From assembly GCF_900176285.1 (NCBI RefSeq), contig NZ_FWXF01000011.1, positions 1-64,000 on the forward strand: 64,000 nucleotides of DNA, written 5' to 3'. A program made the translations under genes and the position numbers. Below, one piece after another: positions 7,337 to 16,141 of this stretch. The DNA is from Desulfacinum hydrothermale DSM 13146 (lineage in GTDB: Bacteria; Desulfobacterota; Syntrophobacteria; Syntrophobacterales; DSM-9756). The notes beneath the pieces were generated by a model. That model saw only the letters and a list, made by a program, of their open reading frames with translations. It had not been told where the DNA came from and made no database searches. Positions within the stretch are counted from its first letter, which is position 1. Every line of letters starts with the position of its first letter.

Positions 7337-8482
7337 ATGCTTCCTTCGTCCGTCTATGAAGAACTTGGTCTGGGCTCGATCCGGGAAAAGGTTCTGGCCG
7401 GGGAACGGCTGAGCCTGGAGGAGGGGCTGCGGCTCTTTGAATGCCCGGACCTTCTGGCTGTGGGAGCCCTGGCCCATCACGTGCGGACGCGGCTTCACGG
7501 CTGGACCACCTACTACGTGGTCAACCAGCACATCAACTATTCCAATATCTGCGTCAACGGCTGCCGCTTCTGCGCCTTCAGCCGCCGAAAGGGCCAGCCC
7601 GGCGCCTTCGAGCTGACGGTGGACCAGATCCTGGAAAAGGTGCGCGAGCGCCTTCACGATCCCATCACGGAGATCCACATCGTGGGCGGCTGCCACCCGG
7701 ACCTTCGCCTGGAAACCTTCGAGAGGCTCTTGAGCGCAATCCGAAGGATCCGCCCCGATGTGCGCCTCAAGGCCTTTACGGCCGTGGAGATCGCCCACTT
7801 CGCCCGCCTGGAAGGCCTTTCCACCCGGCAGGTTCTGGAGCGGCTGCGGGCCGCGGGCCTGGACATGCTGCCCGGTGGCGGAGCGGAGGTCTTCAGCCCG
7901 CGCATCCGAGGCCTGCTCTGCCCGGAAAAGCTGTCCGGTGAAGGCTGGCTGCAGGTGGTGCGCGAAGCCCACGAGCTGGGGATCAAGACCAACGCCACCA
8001 TGCTTTTCGGACACAAGGAGACGCTCCAGGAGCGCTTGGAACATCTGGACGCGCTCCGGCGGCTCCAGGATGAGACGGCCGGATTCGTCTGCTTCATTCC
8101 CCTCCCGTTCCAACCCCACAACACCAAGGTGGACGATGCCCGGGGCACCACGGGGGTGGAGGAGCTCAAGACCATCGCCGTCAGCCGCCTGATGCTCGAC
8201 AACATCCCCCACCTCAAGGCCTACTGGGTCATGCTCACGGTCAAGCTGGCCCAGGTGGCCCTGCACTTCGGGGCCGACGATCTGGACGGCACCGTGGTGG
8301 AGGAAAAGATCGGCCACATGGCCGGCGCGGACTCGGAACAGGCTCTGACCCGATGGGAGCTGGAGCGGCTCATTGCAGAGGCCGGCTTCGAACCGGTGGA
8401 GCGGGATTCCTTCTTCGAGAAGGTGTCCGGAGAAAGGGGCGGAGCAAACGCTGACACGGCCAAGGAACGGGGGGCGGCGTGA
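7337..8482 (+). CDS. mqnE: Aminofutalosine synthase (radical SAM)
   Basis: The 381-residue radical-SAM protein has the cluster motif C-V-N-G-C-R-F-C followed by A-F-S-R. MqnE features are H-I-V-G-G-C-H-P-D-L, L-K-A-F-T-A-V-E-I, P-G-G-G-A-E and L-K-A-Y-W-V-M. The enzyme joins the chorismate-derived enolpyruvyl benzoate to adenosine (via SAM) to form aminofutalosine. GGAG precedes the ATG. It is distinguished from its neighbour MqnC by the HIVGGCHPDL and AFTAVEI segments. It uses the product of MqnA, encoded three genes downstream. Confidence 0.93.
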   Translation: MLPSSVYEELGLGSIREKVLAGERLSLEEGLRLFECPDLLAVGALAHHVRTRLHGWTTYYVVNQHINYSNICVNGCRFCAFSRRKGQPGAFELTVDQILEKVRERLHDPITEIHIVGGCHPDLRLETFERLLSAIRRIRPDVRLKAFTAVEIAHFARLEGLSTRQVLERLRAAGLDMLPGGGAEVFSPRIRGLLCPEKLSGEGWLQVVREAHELGIKTNATMLFGHKETLQERLEHLDALRRLQDETAGFVCFIPLPFQPHNTKVDDARGTTGVEELKTIAVSRLMLDNIPHLKAYWVMLTVKLAQVALHFGADDLDGTVVEEKIGHMAGADSEQALTRWELERLIAEAGFEPVERDSFFEKVSGERGGANADTAKERGAA

Positions 8483-8518
8483 GGTGCTCGTGTGCTGAAA
8501 GCCTTTGAGGGTGTTCCC

Positions 8519-9589
8519 ATGAATCTGGATGCGGTGAAGGAACGTGCCGAGCGGGGAGAGAGGCTTTCTTTCCAAGAGGCTCGGCTGCTGTACGAAAGGG
8601 CGGAGTTGCACTGGCTGGGCCATGCAGCGAACCGGATGCGTCGTCGCAAGCATCCGGAAGGTGTGGTCACCTACGTGGTGGACCGAAACATCAATTATTC
8701 CAACATCTGCGCGTGCGGGTGCCGTTTTTGCGCCTTCTATCGGCCACCGGGCCACCCGGAGGGCTACGTGCTGAGCCGCCAGGAGTTGGCGCAGAAGATC
8801 GAGGAGACCTTGGCTCTCGGCGGCACGCAGATCCTCATGCAGGGAGGCCACCATCCGGACCTGCCGCTCTCCTTTTACGAGGAGATGGTTCGCTTCATCA
8901 AGGAGCGCTACCCCATCCACGTGCATGCCTTTTCCCCGCCGGAAATCGCCTACTTCGCGCACTTGGAGGGAACGGATCCGGCCGACGTCATCCGCCGCCT
9001 GCGCGCCGCGGGCTTGGATTCCATCCCGGGCGGCGGGGCGGAGATCCTGGTGGATTCGGTGCGTCGCAAGGTGTCGCCCAACAAGTGTTCGGCCGCCCAG
9101 TGGCTGGCGGTGATGGAAGAGGCCCATGGGCAGGGGCTTCGCACCACCGCCACCATGATGTTCGGCCACGAGGAGGAGCCCGAGGACCGGCTGACGCATC
9201 TTTTTGCCCTGCGCGATCTGCAGGACCGTACCGGGGGCTTTACGGCCTTCATCCCCTGGGCGTTTCAACCGAGGAATACGGCCATTGACAGGGATCCGGA
9301 AACGGCGGTGAGCTACCTGCGGCTGCTGGCCCTTTCAAGGCTGGTGCTGGACAACTTCGACAACATCCAGGCTTCCTGGGTGACCATGGGACCCAAGGTG
9401 GCCCAGACGGCCCTCTTTTTCGGGGCCAACGACTTCGGATCCACCATGATCGAAGAAAACGTGGTGGCCGCCGCCGGGGTCCATTTCCGCCTGTCCGTGG
9501 AGGAGATCCACCGGTTGATCCGACAGGCGGGATTCGAGCCGCGCCAGCGCACCATGGATTACCGGTATGTGGAAGGCGTCGGAGCATGA
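8519..9589 (+). CDS. mqnC: Cyclic dehypoxanthine futalosine synthase (radical SAM)
   Basis: Radical-SAM motif C-A-C-G-C-R-F-C-A-F-Y-R, then G-G-T-Q-I-L-M-Q-G-G-H-H-P-D-L, H-A-F-S-P-P-E-I and P-G-G-G-A-E-I-L, all MqnC hallmarks. It cyclises dehypoxanthine futalosine in menaquinone synthesis. ATG 8519 (356 residues) matches the usual family start and has GAGGGTG upstream; a GTG at 8492 with GAGGTG would add nine residues. Its stop overlaps the next start (ATGA, 9586-9589). It is clearly a paralogue of MqnE, placed in tandem. Confidence 0.93.
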   Translation: MNLDAVKERAERGERLSFQEARLLYERAELHWLGHAANRMRRRKHPEGVVTYVVDRNINYSNICACGCRFCAFYRPPGHPEGYVLSRQELAQKIEETLALGGTQILMQGGHHPDLPLSFYEEMVRFIKERYPIHVHAFSPPEIAYFAHLEGTDPADVIRRLRAAGLDSIPGGGAEILVDSVRRKVSPNKCSAAQWLAVMEEAHGQGLRTTATMMFGHEEEPEDRLTHLFALRDLQDRTGGFTAFIPWAFQPRNTAIDRDPETAVSYLRLLALSRLVLDNFDNIQASWVTMGPKVAQTALFFGANDFGSTMIEENVVAAAGVHFRLSVEEIHRLIRQAGFEPRQRTMDYRYVEGVGA

Positions 9590-10863
9590 ACCCAGTCCAA
9601 ACCACCACGATCCACCGGGCGGCCTGGGTCTTTCCCATGACGGGCCCGGCGATTCAAGACGGGGCCGTGGCGGTGGCAAACGACCGCATTCAGGACGTGG
9701 GGCCGTGGCGGGAGGTGCTCCGCCGAAGGGCTTCCACGTCCTGCCGGCAGGTGGACCACGGCCGGGCGGCGCTTTTACCCGGGCTTGTCAACGTTCATAC
9801 GCATCTGGACTGGAGCTTTCTGCAACGGCGCATGCCCGATGAGCCCCTGGGGTTCCCGGCCTGGGTGCAGGGGCTGTTGGCGGAAAGGCAAGGGCTCGAG
9901 CCCGAAATGCGCCAGCGGGCCCGGGACCTGGGAAGAAGGGAACTGGAGGCGACGGGAACGGCGGTTTACGCCGATGTGCTCAATCCCCCCCTGGACGGAA
10001 CCGGAACGCCCGGGGATGCCTTCCCGGTGGAGGTGCGCTTCGTGGAAGTGCTGGGATTTCACCTGGCCGGGCTGGAAGAGGCGGACAGGACGGGGATGGA
10101 AGAGGGCGCGACGATCCGGGACGAGGTATCCTCATGGGGTCTTTCCCGGCGGGAAACCTTGGCGGCCCATTCCCTCTACGCGGCGTCCCCTCCGCTCATT
10201 CGGGAGGCCAAGGAATGGACCCGGCGCCGTGGTCTTCCCTTCTCGATCCATGTGGCGGAACACCCGGAAGAGCTGGAATTCGTGGACCGGGGCAGCGGAT
10301 TTTGCCGCACCTTGTTGGAGTCCCTCGGGCGCTGGAATTCCCGGTGGCGTCCCTTTGGGACAAGCCCCGTGAAGGCCTTGGAATCCTTGGGGGTGCTGGA
10401 TGGGGCTTCCATCCTGGTCCATGCGGTGTTTGTGGACGACGACGATTGGGACCGCCTGGCCAAGGCGGGGGTGGTGGTCTGTTTTTGTCCCAGGAGCAAT
10501 CGTTTCATCAGCGGCGGGCAGCCGGCGATCCAGCAGGCATGGTCGCGAGGGGTTCGGGCGTGCCTGGCCACGGACAGTCGTGCCAGCAACGAGGACCTGA
10601 ACCTGTTTAAGGAAGCGGTGTACGTGCTGAGCCACATGGGCGATCCGGGCCCGGAGCGGCTCCTTTCCATGATCACCCTGAACGGGGCCAGGGCCCTGGG
10701 GGTGGAGGGACGCTGGGGACGGTTGGGTCCCGGAGCGGCCGCTGCCTTTCTTCGGGTGGGACTGGAAGGGGCGGTGTCCCGGCAGCGGGATGTGGCGGAA
10801 GCCGTGGTGCACAGGGGTGCCGAAGGACATGTCCAATGGGTGAAGGGCGGATGCGGGGCTTGA
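9586..10863 (+). CDS. mqnX: Amidohydrolase, probable aminofutalosine deaminase (MqnX-like)
   Basis: The 425-residue TIM-barrel amidohydrolase shows metal and substrate motifs in order: N-V-H-T-H-L-D-W (HxH), H-V-A-E-H-P-E-E, I-L-V-H-A-V-F-V and A-T-D-S-R-A-S-N (catalytic Asp). This is the SsnA/adenosine-deaminase-like subgroup used for aminofutalosine deamination. Its position between mqnC and mqnA, overlapping both, supports that substrate. The exact reaction cannot be read from sequence alone; other amino-purine or chloro-compound hydrolases have the same fold. Confidence 0.78.
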   Translation: MNPVQTTTIHRAAWVFPMTGPAIQDGAVAVANDRIQDVGPWREVLRRRASTSCRQVDHGRAALLPGLVNVHTHLDWSFLQRRMPDEPLGFPAWVQGLLAERQGLEPEMRQRARDLGRRELEATGTAVYADVLNPPLDGTGTPGDAFPVEVRFVEVLGFHLAGLEEADRTGMEEGATIRDEVSSWGLSRRETLAAHSLYAASPPLIREAKEWTRRRGLPFSIHVAEHPEELEFVDRGSGFCRTLLESLGRWNSRWRPFGTSPVKALESLGVLDGASILVHAVFVDDDDWDRLAKAGVVVCFCPRSNRFISGGQPAIQQAWSRGVRACLATDSRASNEDLNLFKEAVYVLSHMGDPGPERLLSMITLNGARALGVEGRWGRLGPGAAAAFLRVGLEGAVSRQRDVAEAVVHRGAEGHVQWVKGGCGA

Positions 10864-11753
10864 AACTGGGAAAGTTTGCTTTTCTCAATGTGTGGCCCAT
10901 TTACTATGCACTGGAAACGGGGAGAGTCGATCACGATTTTGAGATCGTGGCCGGAAGCCCCGCGCAGCTGAACGAGAAGATGCGCCGGGGGGAGTTGGAT
11001 CTCAGCCCGGTGTCCTCGGTGGCCTATGCGCGTCACCCCGACCGGATGCAGCTCCTGCCGGGGATTGCCATCGCCTGCGACGGGCCGGTTCAAAGCGTGC
11101 TGCTGCTCAGCCGGCGACCGGTGGAGGATCTGGACGGCCAGGAGATTCTCCTCACCCGCCAGTCGGACACCTCGGTGGTACTGCTCAAGGTGCTCATGCA
11201 GGAACTGCTCGGGTTTCGCCGCGTGCGCTACCGCCGGGGGGGACTGCGGGAAGGTCTGGAAAACGGCGCTCCCCCCACCGCCTTTCTGGCCATTGGCGAT
11301 GAAGCCCTCGTCTATCGGAACCATCCGGATTATCCGTATGTTTGGGATCTGGCCGAAGTGTGGAAGCGCTGGACCGGCCTTCCGTTCGTCTTCGCCCTGT
11401 GGGTGGTTCGACGCGGCCGGCGCCCGGTGCACACCCAGGCTGTGGGGCGGGCGGTGGAGGCTTTGTGGGCCGCCAAGCGTTGGGGGCTCGAGCACCTGGA
11501 CGTGATCTGCGCCCAGGCGGCCCGAACCGGAATCCTGGACCACGCGGGCCTGGAGCGCTACTACCGCACCTTCAGCTTCGGTCTCAACGGCCAGACCCTG
11601 GCGGGCCTGGAGCTCTTTTTTCGCCACATGGTGAGGATCGGCGACATCGGGCAGCTGCCGCCCCTGGATTTTGTGCAGGCGGGGCCCGGCACGGAAGAGT
11701 CGCGCGTGGAAATCGCCCGGGAAGGAGGCCGAGAATGGGTGGGAAACGCCTGA
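10836..11753 (+). CDS. mqnA: Chorismate dehydratase, first enzyme of the futalosine pathway
   Basis: The 305-residue protein has the periplasmic-binding-protein-like MqnA fold: N-terminal K-F-A-F-L-N-V-W-P-I-Y-Y, then D-L-S-P-V-S-S-V-A-Y-A and I-G-D-E-A-L. MqnA dehydrates chorismate to 3-[(1-carboxyvinyl)oxy]benzoate. It overlaps the end of the deaminase gene by 28 bases; GAAGGA before ATG 10836 supports this start, with ATG 10851 as alternative. With mqnE, mqnC and the deaminase, the early futalosine pathway is complete here except for MqnB/MqnD-type steps. Confidence 0.9.
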   Translation: MGEGRMRGLKLGKFAFLNVWPIYYALETGRVDHDFEIVAGSPAQLNEKMRRGELDLSPVSSVAYARHPDRMQLLPGIAIACDGPVQSVLLLSRRPVEDLDGQEILLTRQSDTSVVLLKVLMQELLGFRRVRYRRGGLREGLENGAPPTAFLAIGDEALVYRNHPDYPYVWDLAEVWKRWTGLPFVFALWVVRRGRRPVHTQAVGRAVEALWAAKRWGLEHLDVICAQAARTGILDHAGLERYYRTFSFGLNGQTLAGLELFFRHMVRIGDIGQLPPLDFVQAGPGTEESRVEIAREGGREWVGNA

Positions 11754-12517
11754 GATTGCGTCGTTTCTTTTGGAGGGGGGATAACCGCCTGGTCCTGTTT
11801 CCCTTGGATCACGGGGTGAGCTGCGGTCCGGTGTCCGGGTTGGTGGAGCTTTCCCGGGTTGTGTCCTACGGCGTTCGGTCCGGGGCGGACGGAGTGGTGC
11901 TGCACAAGGGGATGCTGGCTTGCCTGGGGGAGGTGGAAGGCCGGCTGCCGGGGATCTTCCTGCACCTTTCCGCCAGCACACAGCTGGGCCCCTCTTTTCA
12001 CGGCAAGGTGCTGGTGGGATCGGTGAACGAAGCGTTGCAACGGGGAGCGGACGGCGTGTCGGTTCACGTGAATCTGGGCGACGATGCGGAGCCCGAGATG
12101 CTGCGGGACCTGGGCAAGGTGGGGGAAGCCTGTTTCCGCTGGGGCCTTCCCCTGCTGGTGATGATCTACGTGCGGGGTGCCCATGCCCCCAAGCCCGTTA
12201 CCGACGAAGCCATTGCCCATGCAGCGCGGGTGGCCGGGGAACTGGGAGCCGATGTGATCAAGATCCCTGCGCCCAAGGACCCGGAGGTCATGGATCGGAT
12301 CGCCCGGTGTGTGCCGGTCCCCGTGGTCATGGCCGGCGGCGCCAAGGAGCGTGACGAAGCGGCTTTTCTGGAACGCATCCAGGCGGGGCTGCGGGCCGGT
12401 CTGGCCGGTGTGGCCGTGGGCCGCAACGTCTTTCAGCATCGCGATCCGGAAGGCTTTCTCAGGACCATCGTGGGCCTGGTCCATGGAGAGAGGGCTGCCC
12501 GGGAGGCGGGGACATGA
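11735..12517 (+). CDS. Class I aldolase, ADH synthase-like (archaeal AroA' / DhnA family)
   Basis: The start at 11735, just after GGAGG, gives 260 residues. Motifs D-H-G-V-S-C-G-P, V-L-H-K-G-M, H-L-S-A-S-T, H-V-N-L-G-D-D, the Schiff-base region A-D-V-I-K-I-P and G-V-A-V-G-R-N-V-F-Q-H match 2-amino-3,7-dideoxy-D-threo-hept-6-ulosonate (ADH) synthase as known from Methanocaldococcus and suggested in sulfate reducers. It would open the alternative route to dehydroquinate and so to chorismate, the substrate of MqnA. Fructose-bisphosphate aldolase of the same family is an alternative. It overlaps mqnA and ubiX. Confidence 0.75.
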   Translation: MGGKRLRLRRFFWRGDNRLVLFPLDHGVSCGPVSGLVELSRVVSYGVRSGADGVVLHKGMLACLGEVEGRLPGIFLHLSASTQLGPSFHGKVLVGSVNEALQRGADGVSVHVNLGDDAEPEMLRDLGKVGEACFRWGLPLLVMIYVRGAHAPKPVTDEAIAHAARVAGELGADVIKIPAPKDPEVMDRIARCVPVPVVMAGGAKERDEAAFLERIQAGLRAGLAGVAVGRNVFQHRDPEGFLRTIVGLVHGERAAREAGT

Positions 12518-13086
12518 TGGCTTCCAAACCCATCGTCGTAGGCGTGACGGGGGCCAGCGGAGCTCCTTACGCCCGACGGCTGCTCCAAGTACTGGCCGAT
12601 GCGGGGCTTCCCGTGCACCTGGTGGCGTCCTCCGCCGGGCGCCTGGTCTACAAGCTGGAGACGGGCCGATCCCTGGAAGAGGACCTTCCTGCCGGCGTGC
12701 GCCTTTTCGGCGAAGACCAGTTCACCGCGCCCATGGCCAGTGGTTCCTTCCAGACCCGGGGGATGGTCATCGTTCCCTGCACCATGGCCACCCTGGCGGC
12801 CGTGGCCCAGGGCCTGGCCAACAACCTGATCCAACGGGCCGCCGATGTGTGCCTCAAGGAGCGGCGTCCCCTCATCGTGGTGCCGCGCGAGACGCCCCTC
12901 AACGCCGTGCATCTCAAAAACATGCTCACCCTGTGCCAGGCCGGGGCGCTCATCTTGCCGCCCATGCCCGGCTTTTATCACCGCCCGGAAACGGTTCAGG
13001 ACCTGGTGGATTTCGTGGTGGCCCGAATCCTGGATCACCTGGGGGTGGAACACTCCCTGGGCGCGCGCTGGCAGGGCCTCGAGTAG
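12514..13086 (+). CDS. ubiX: UbiX-type flavin prenyltransferase
   Basis: The 190-residue flavoprotein has V-G-V-T-G-A-S-G-A-P-Y at the N-terminus, then I-V-P-C-T-M-A-T-L-A, A-A-D-V-C-L-K-E-R-R-P-L and P-P-M-P-G-F-Y-H-R-P. UbiX prenylates FMN to make the cofactor of UbiD-type decarboxylases. In the futalosine pathway a UbiX/UbiD-like pair performs the late decarboxylation of the naphthoate ring, so its place at the end of this operon is logical. No ubiD partner is in the window. It starts within an ATGA overlap with the aldolase gene. Confidence 0.9.
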   Translation: MMASKPIVVGVTGASGAPYARRLLQVLADAGLPVHLVASSAGRLVYKLETGRSLEEDLPAGVRLFGEDQFTAPMASGSFQTRGMVIVPCTMATLAAVAQGLANNLIQRAADVCLKERRPLIVVPRETPLNAVHLKNMLTLCQAGALILPPMPGFYHRPETVQDLVDFVVARILDHLGVEHSLGARWQGLE

Positions 13087-13097
13087 GCGATCCTTGC

Positions 13098-13123
13098 GAG
13101 GCCCCTGCGTTTCACGGGGCCTC
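13098..13123. terminator. Hairpin between the convergent ubiX and purH-type genes
   Basis: GAGGCCCC (13098-13105) pairs with GGGGCCTC (13116-13123) around a 10-base loop. It lies between the two stop codons. There is no strong T-run, so a bidirectional terminator is likely but not certain. Confidence 0.5.
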
Positions 13124-13147
13124 CGAGGGGAAGACATCTCGGAGCTT

Positions 13148-14437
13148 TCAGTGCTTGAAGGCCCGCTGGCCGGTAAAGACCATGGTGACTCCGGCTTCGT
13201 TGCAGGCCTCGATCACTTCCCAATCCCGAAGGGATCCGCCGGGTTGGACCACGGCCGTGATTCCCTGGCGGATACCCACATCCACCCCGTCTCGGAAGGG
13301 GAAGAAGGCGTCGGAGACCATGGTGGATCCCAGCAGACCTGCTTTGGCCTCGCGGGTGGCCGCGTCGATGACGTCCCGGTCCTCCCGGGGCCGCTCGCCC
13401 CGCTCCACGGCCAGTTCCAGCTCCTTGTAGGAGATGCCGTATTGGTCGAAACACAGGGCGTCTCCGTAATTTCGATAGGCCTTGTAAACGGCCAGTTCCG
13501 CCACACCCACCCGGTCCTGCTCGCCCGTGCCGATGGCCACGGTGCACTGGTCCTTGACGTAGAGGACGGAGTTGGAAGTGACTCCTTGTTCCACGTACCA
13601 ACCGAAGAGAAGATCCTCCATCTCCTTTGCCGTGGGGGGCCGTTGGATGCGGTAGGTCGTGCCGTCGTGGACGGCTTCGGCCAGCTTGAGATCCTCGGGG
13701 CCGTGAACGCGGCACACGGGGGATTGTTGCGCGATGAGGCCTCCGTCCATGAGCGACTTGAAGTCCACGAACCTGAGATCCCGGTATTCTTCCAGGCGAT
13801 CCATGCGGCGGATCTGGACGATGCGCAGGTTGGTGCGCTTTTTCAGAAGGTCCAGGGTTCCTTCTTCAAAATCCGGTGCGGCCACCACCTCCAGGTAATT
13901 GCGGGCCACCTGTTCCGCCGTCTCCTTGTCCAGCGGCCGATTGACCACCAAGCATCCGCCGAAGGCGGCGATGCGATCGGCCCGGTTGGCGCGGTGGTAC
14001 GCGGAGGCCAGGGAGTCCCCGTGGGCGGCCCCGCAGGGGTTGTTGTGTTTCAGGATCACCGCCGCGGGTTGCTTCATGAGGTACTTGAGGATGTTGAGCC
14101 CGTTGTCCAGATCCGTCAGGTTGGTCTTGCCGGGATGTTTTCCGGCCTGGAGCATGTCTGCTTCCGTGATGGCGCTCACGAGCCCCTTGCCGGGGTCGAT
14201 GAATCGGCAATCGCCCAGTTGCAGGTGGCCCCCCACCAGTTCGTAGAGCGCGGCTTCCTGGCCTGGGTTTTCCCCGTAGCGAAGGCCCTTTTCAATGACC
14301 TCTCCTGTCTTGGCATCGGGGATCTTCCAGGTGCGTTTCCGGTAGACCAGTTCCTGGTCGCCGAAACGGATGGACAGGCTTTCCGGAAAATGATCGTCCA
14401 TGACGGTGCGGTACATCTTTTTCAAATCCTCGGCCAT
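13148..14437 (-). CDS. purH: AICAR formyltransferase domain protein (PurH without the cyclohydrolase half)
   Basis: The start at 14437, after CGAGGAGG, gives 429 residues. The protein begins directly with AICAR-transformylase sequence (R-Y-G-E-N-P-G-Q, then catalytic K-H-N-N-P-C-G-A, S-N-S-V-L-Y and D-A-F-F-P-F-R-D-G). Bifunctional PurH is about 520 residues with an N-terminal MGS-like IMP cyclohydrolase domain; that domain is absent here. The ring-closing step must be done by another protein. The gene stands alone between convergent ubiX and an upstream unknown gene on the same strand. Confidence 0.85.
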   Translation of the reverse strand: MAEDLKKMYRTVMDDHFPESLSIRFGDQELVYRKRTWKIPDAKTGEVIEKGLRYGENPGQEAALYELVGGHLQLGDCRFIDPGKGLVSAITEADMLQAGKHPGKTNLTDLDNGLNILKYLMKQPAAVILKHNNPCGAAHGDSLASAYHRANRADRIAAFGGCLVVNRPLDKETAEQVARNYLEVVAAPDFEEGTLDLLKKRTNLRIVQIRRMDRLEEYRDLRFVDFKSLMDGGLIAQQSPVCRVHGPEDLKLAEAVHDGTTYRIQRPPTAKEMEDLLFGWYVEQGVTSNSVLYVKDQCTVAIGTGEQDRVGVAELAVYKAYRNYGDALCFDQYGISYKELELAVERGERPREDRDVIDAATREAKAGLLGSTMVSDAFFPFRDGVDVGIRQGITAVVQPGGSLRDWEVIEACNEAGVTMVFTGQRAFKH

Positions 14438-14810
14438 GGTGTTCCTCCTCGTCGGGTGGGTCCGGGTGGGACGTTCTTCCTGGGACGGGGGCTCGGAGGT
14501 CGGCCGCGCTTCCGGCTCCCGGTTTGACGGATCTTTTCCAGAGCCATAGGTTATTTCAAAACCACAGAGCCCACAAGGGAACAACGTGGCAAGCCAAAGA
14601 AACACACCCCTTCCTCTCCACGTGCTCCAAAACAGCCGAGGGGACGGCCACCGGAACCGGGAGGCTCACGGCACGGCTTGGAAGGCATGGCAACTGGGCC
14701 TGTGCGGGTTCAACCTCATGGGGATGCGGCCGGGTCGATGGGACCGTGACCAGACAGGAAGACGCAGGGGTGTTACCTGCGCCGCCGCTTTTTGGTCAGG
14801 TGGTCGAATC
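14438..14810. other. Intergenic stretch with a weak promoter candidate for the purH-type gene
   Basis: No gene is seen. On the minus strand TTGAAA (14559-14554), 17 bases and AAAGAT (14536-14531) could be a promoter for the purH-type gene, but only the -35 is good. A short GC hairpin lies near 14760-14785, after the upstream gene. Confidence 0.35.
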
Positions 14811-15869
14811 TCAGTTCCCTGGCACGGGTGGAGGCATGGGCGGGGGTTCCTGCTGGAAGTTTTGTGTGTCGAGAAGCACCCGATGCTCGCTATCCCGTTC
14901 CAAACGCAGCGTCCCGGCCACAAGGCGTACGGCCTTCAGTTCCCGGGGGGAAACCTGTTCCAGGGCGGCGAACACGTCGCTTATCTTGAAGAAGACCACC
15001 AGGTCGTTGGGATAGAGCCGGTTCAGGTCCGTCACCAGCCTGTTGCGGCGAACGTCGTACACATAGACGATCTTTTCGAGAAATTTCAAGATCCTGCCCA
15101 CGCCGCTGCTCCGGCCGTTGGGAGCGGGCTCATCGGCCCAGGGCGGCAGATGGACGTCCCTTCTGGCAAAGTATTCTCGAAGAATCTGATAATGGATGTT
15201 CCATAGGTTCTCCCCGGGGCGCACCAGCCGAACCCCGTAGTAGCTGGGTGGCATGTGGGAAGGCGCGGACGGGGCTGCCTTGATGGCCCGTTTGACAAAG
15301 CGTCCCACGGGCTCTTCCTGCACGGGGTGGAGAATGGGTTCCGATGCTTCATTTTGTAAATCTTCCGGGGCGTTGGCCCCCAGGTGCCGGCGAATCTTGT
15401 CCACGGTCCACGCTTCGCCCTGGACCTGGAAGGGCTCCTGGGCTTGGACCACGTGATCCACGCTGTCATGAAGCCCGAAGGCCTCCTTGCGCTCTTCCTG
15501 TCCCAGGCTGGCGGGGACGTGGGGGTAGGTGTCCGGGGTGGTCGCCGGGCCTTGGGCGCTCGGCACGGCACCAGGCTCCGTGGCGGCCGGGCCGGGTGCC
15601 ACGCCGGTGGGCGATACCGGTCGGGCCAGCGATTCCTTTCCCGCCGCGGTGGGGCGGCCTTGATCCAAACGGGCCGTGGGACCGGGCGAAGGTGTCTTCT
15701 CGGGGGCGGCCTCCATGGGAGGCGTGGGTTTCGTGGGGAGGGCGTGCATCTGGTGCCAATACCAGAATCCCAGACCAGCGATCACGAGAAGGAGCAAGAG
15801 CACCAGCCCCGCAAGTCCCCCTTTACGGGAGGGGCCTGTGCGATTTTCCGGTCTTTGTCTCATGTCCAT
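14811..15869 (-). CDS. Membrane-anchored protein of unknown function, possible LysM-like segment
   Basis: The 352-residue protein has a short basic N-terminus, one membrane span (residues about 19-41), a long Pro/Ala/Thr-rich linker (about 45-125) and a C-terminal folded part outside the membrane. The segment V-R-P-G-E-N-L-W-N-I-H-Y with a later L-Y-P-N-D-L-V resembles a LysM peptidoglycan-binding repeat, with low confidence. AAGGAG precedes ATG 15869. I do not recognise the whole protein. An envelope role is inferred from the anchor and linker. Confidence 0.65.
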   Translation of the reverse strand: MDMRQRPENRTGPSRKGGLAGLVLLLLLVIAGLGFWYWHQMHALPTKPTPPMEAAPEKTPSPGPTARLDQGRPTAAGKESLARPVSPTGVAPGPAATEPGAVPSAQGPATTPDTYPHVPASLGQEERKEAFGLHDSVDHVVQAQEPFQVQGEAWTVDKIRRHLGANAPEDLQNEASEPILHPVQEEPVGRFVKRAIKAAPSAPSHMPPSYYGVRLVRPGENLWNIHYQILREYFARRDVHLPPWADEPAPNGRSSGVGRILKFLEKIVYVYDVRRNRLVTDLNRLYPNDLVVFFKISDVFAALEQVSPRELKAVRLVAGTLRLERDSEHRVLLDTQNFQQEPPPMPPPVPGN

Positions 15870-16141
15870 CCAGCGGGCTCCTTTGTGTTGCGGATCTGTT
15901 CTGGGATATGGGCGTTGCCGTGACCGCCGGGATTCTCCCCCACCGAAAGCGCCGTCGGCCTTCGCATGGGAGACGAAGATGTCTCAAGGTCCCTTCAACC
16001 CCGCTGTCCGGCCCCATTTGACGGGGCGGCGGGGCTGTGTTAGTGAAAGACGATCTTTCGGGAACAAAGGGGATTCTCTTTTCCGATTCTTGTAAGCATC
16101 TACAGTAGATAAAACTATATTCAAAGAGGAGCGTTTTGGCA

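Noticed and set aside
6608-9268. An 886-residue minus-strand open frame opposite the TetR, mqnE and mqnC genes
   Set aside because: It lies antisense to three well-recognised genes and has no family features or ribosome site.
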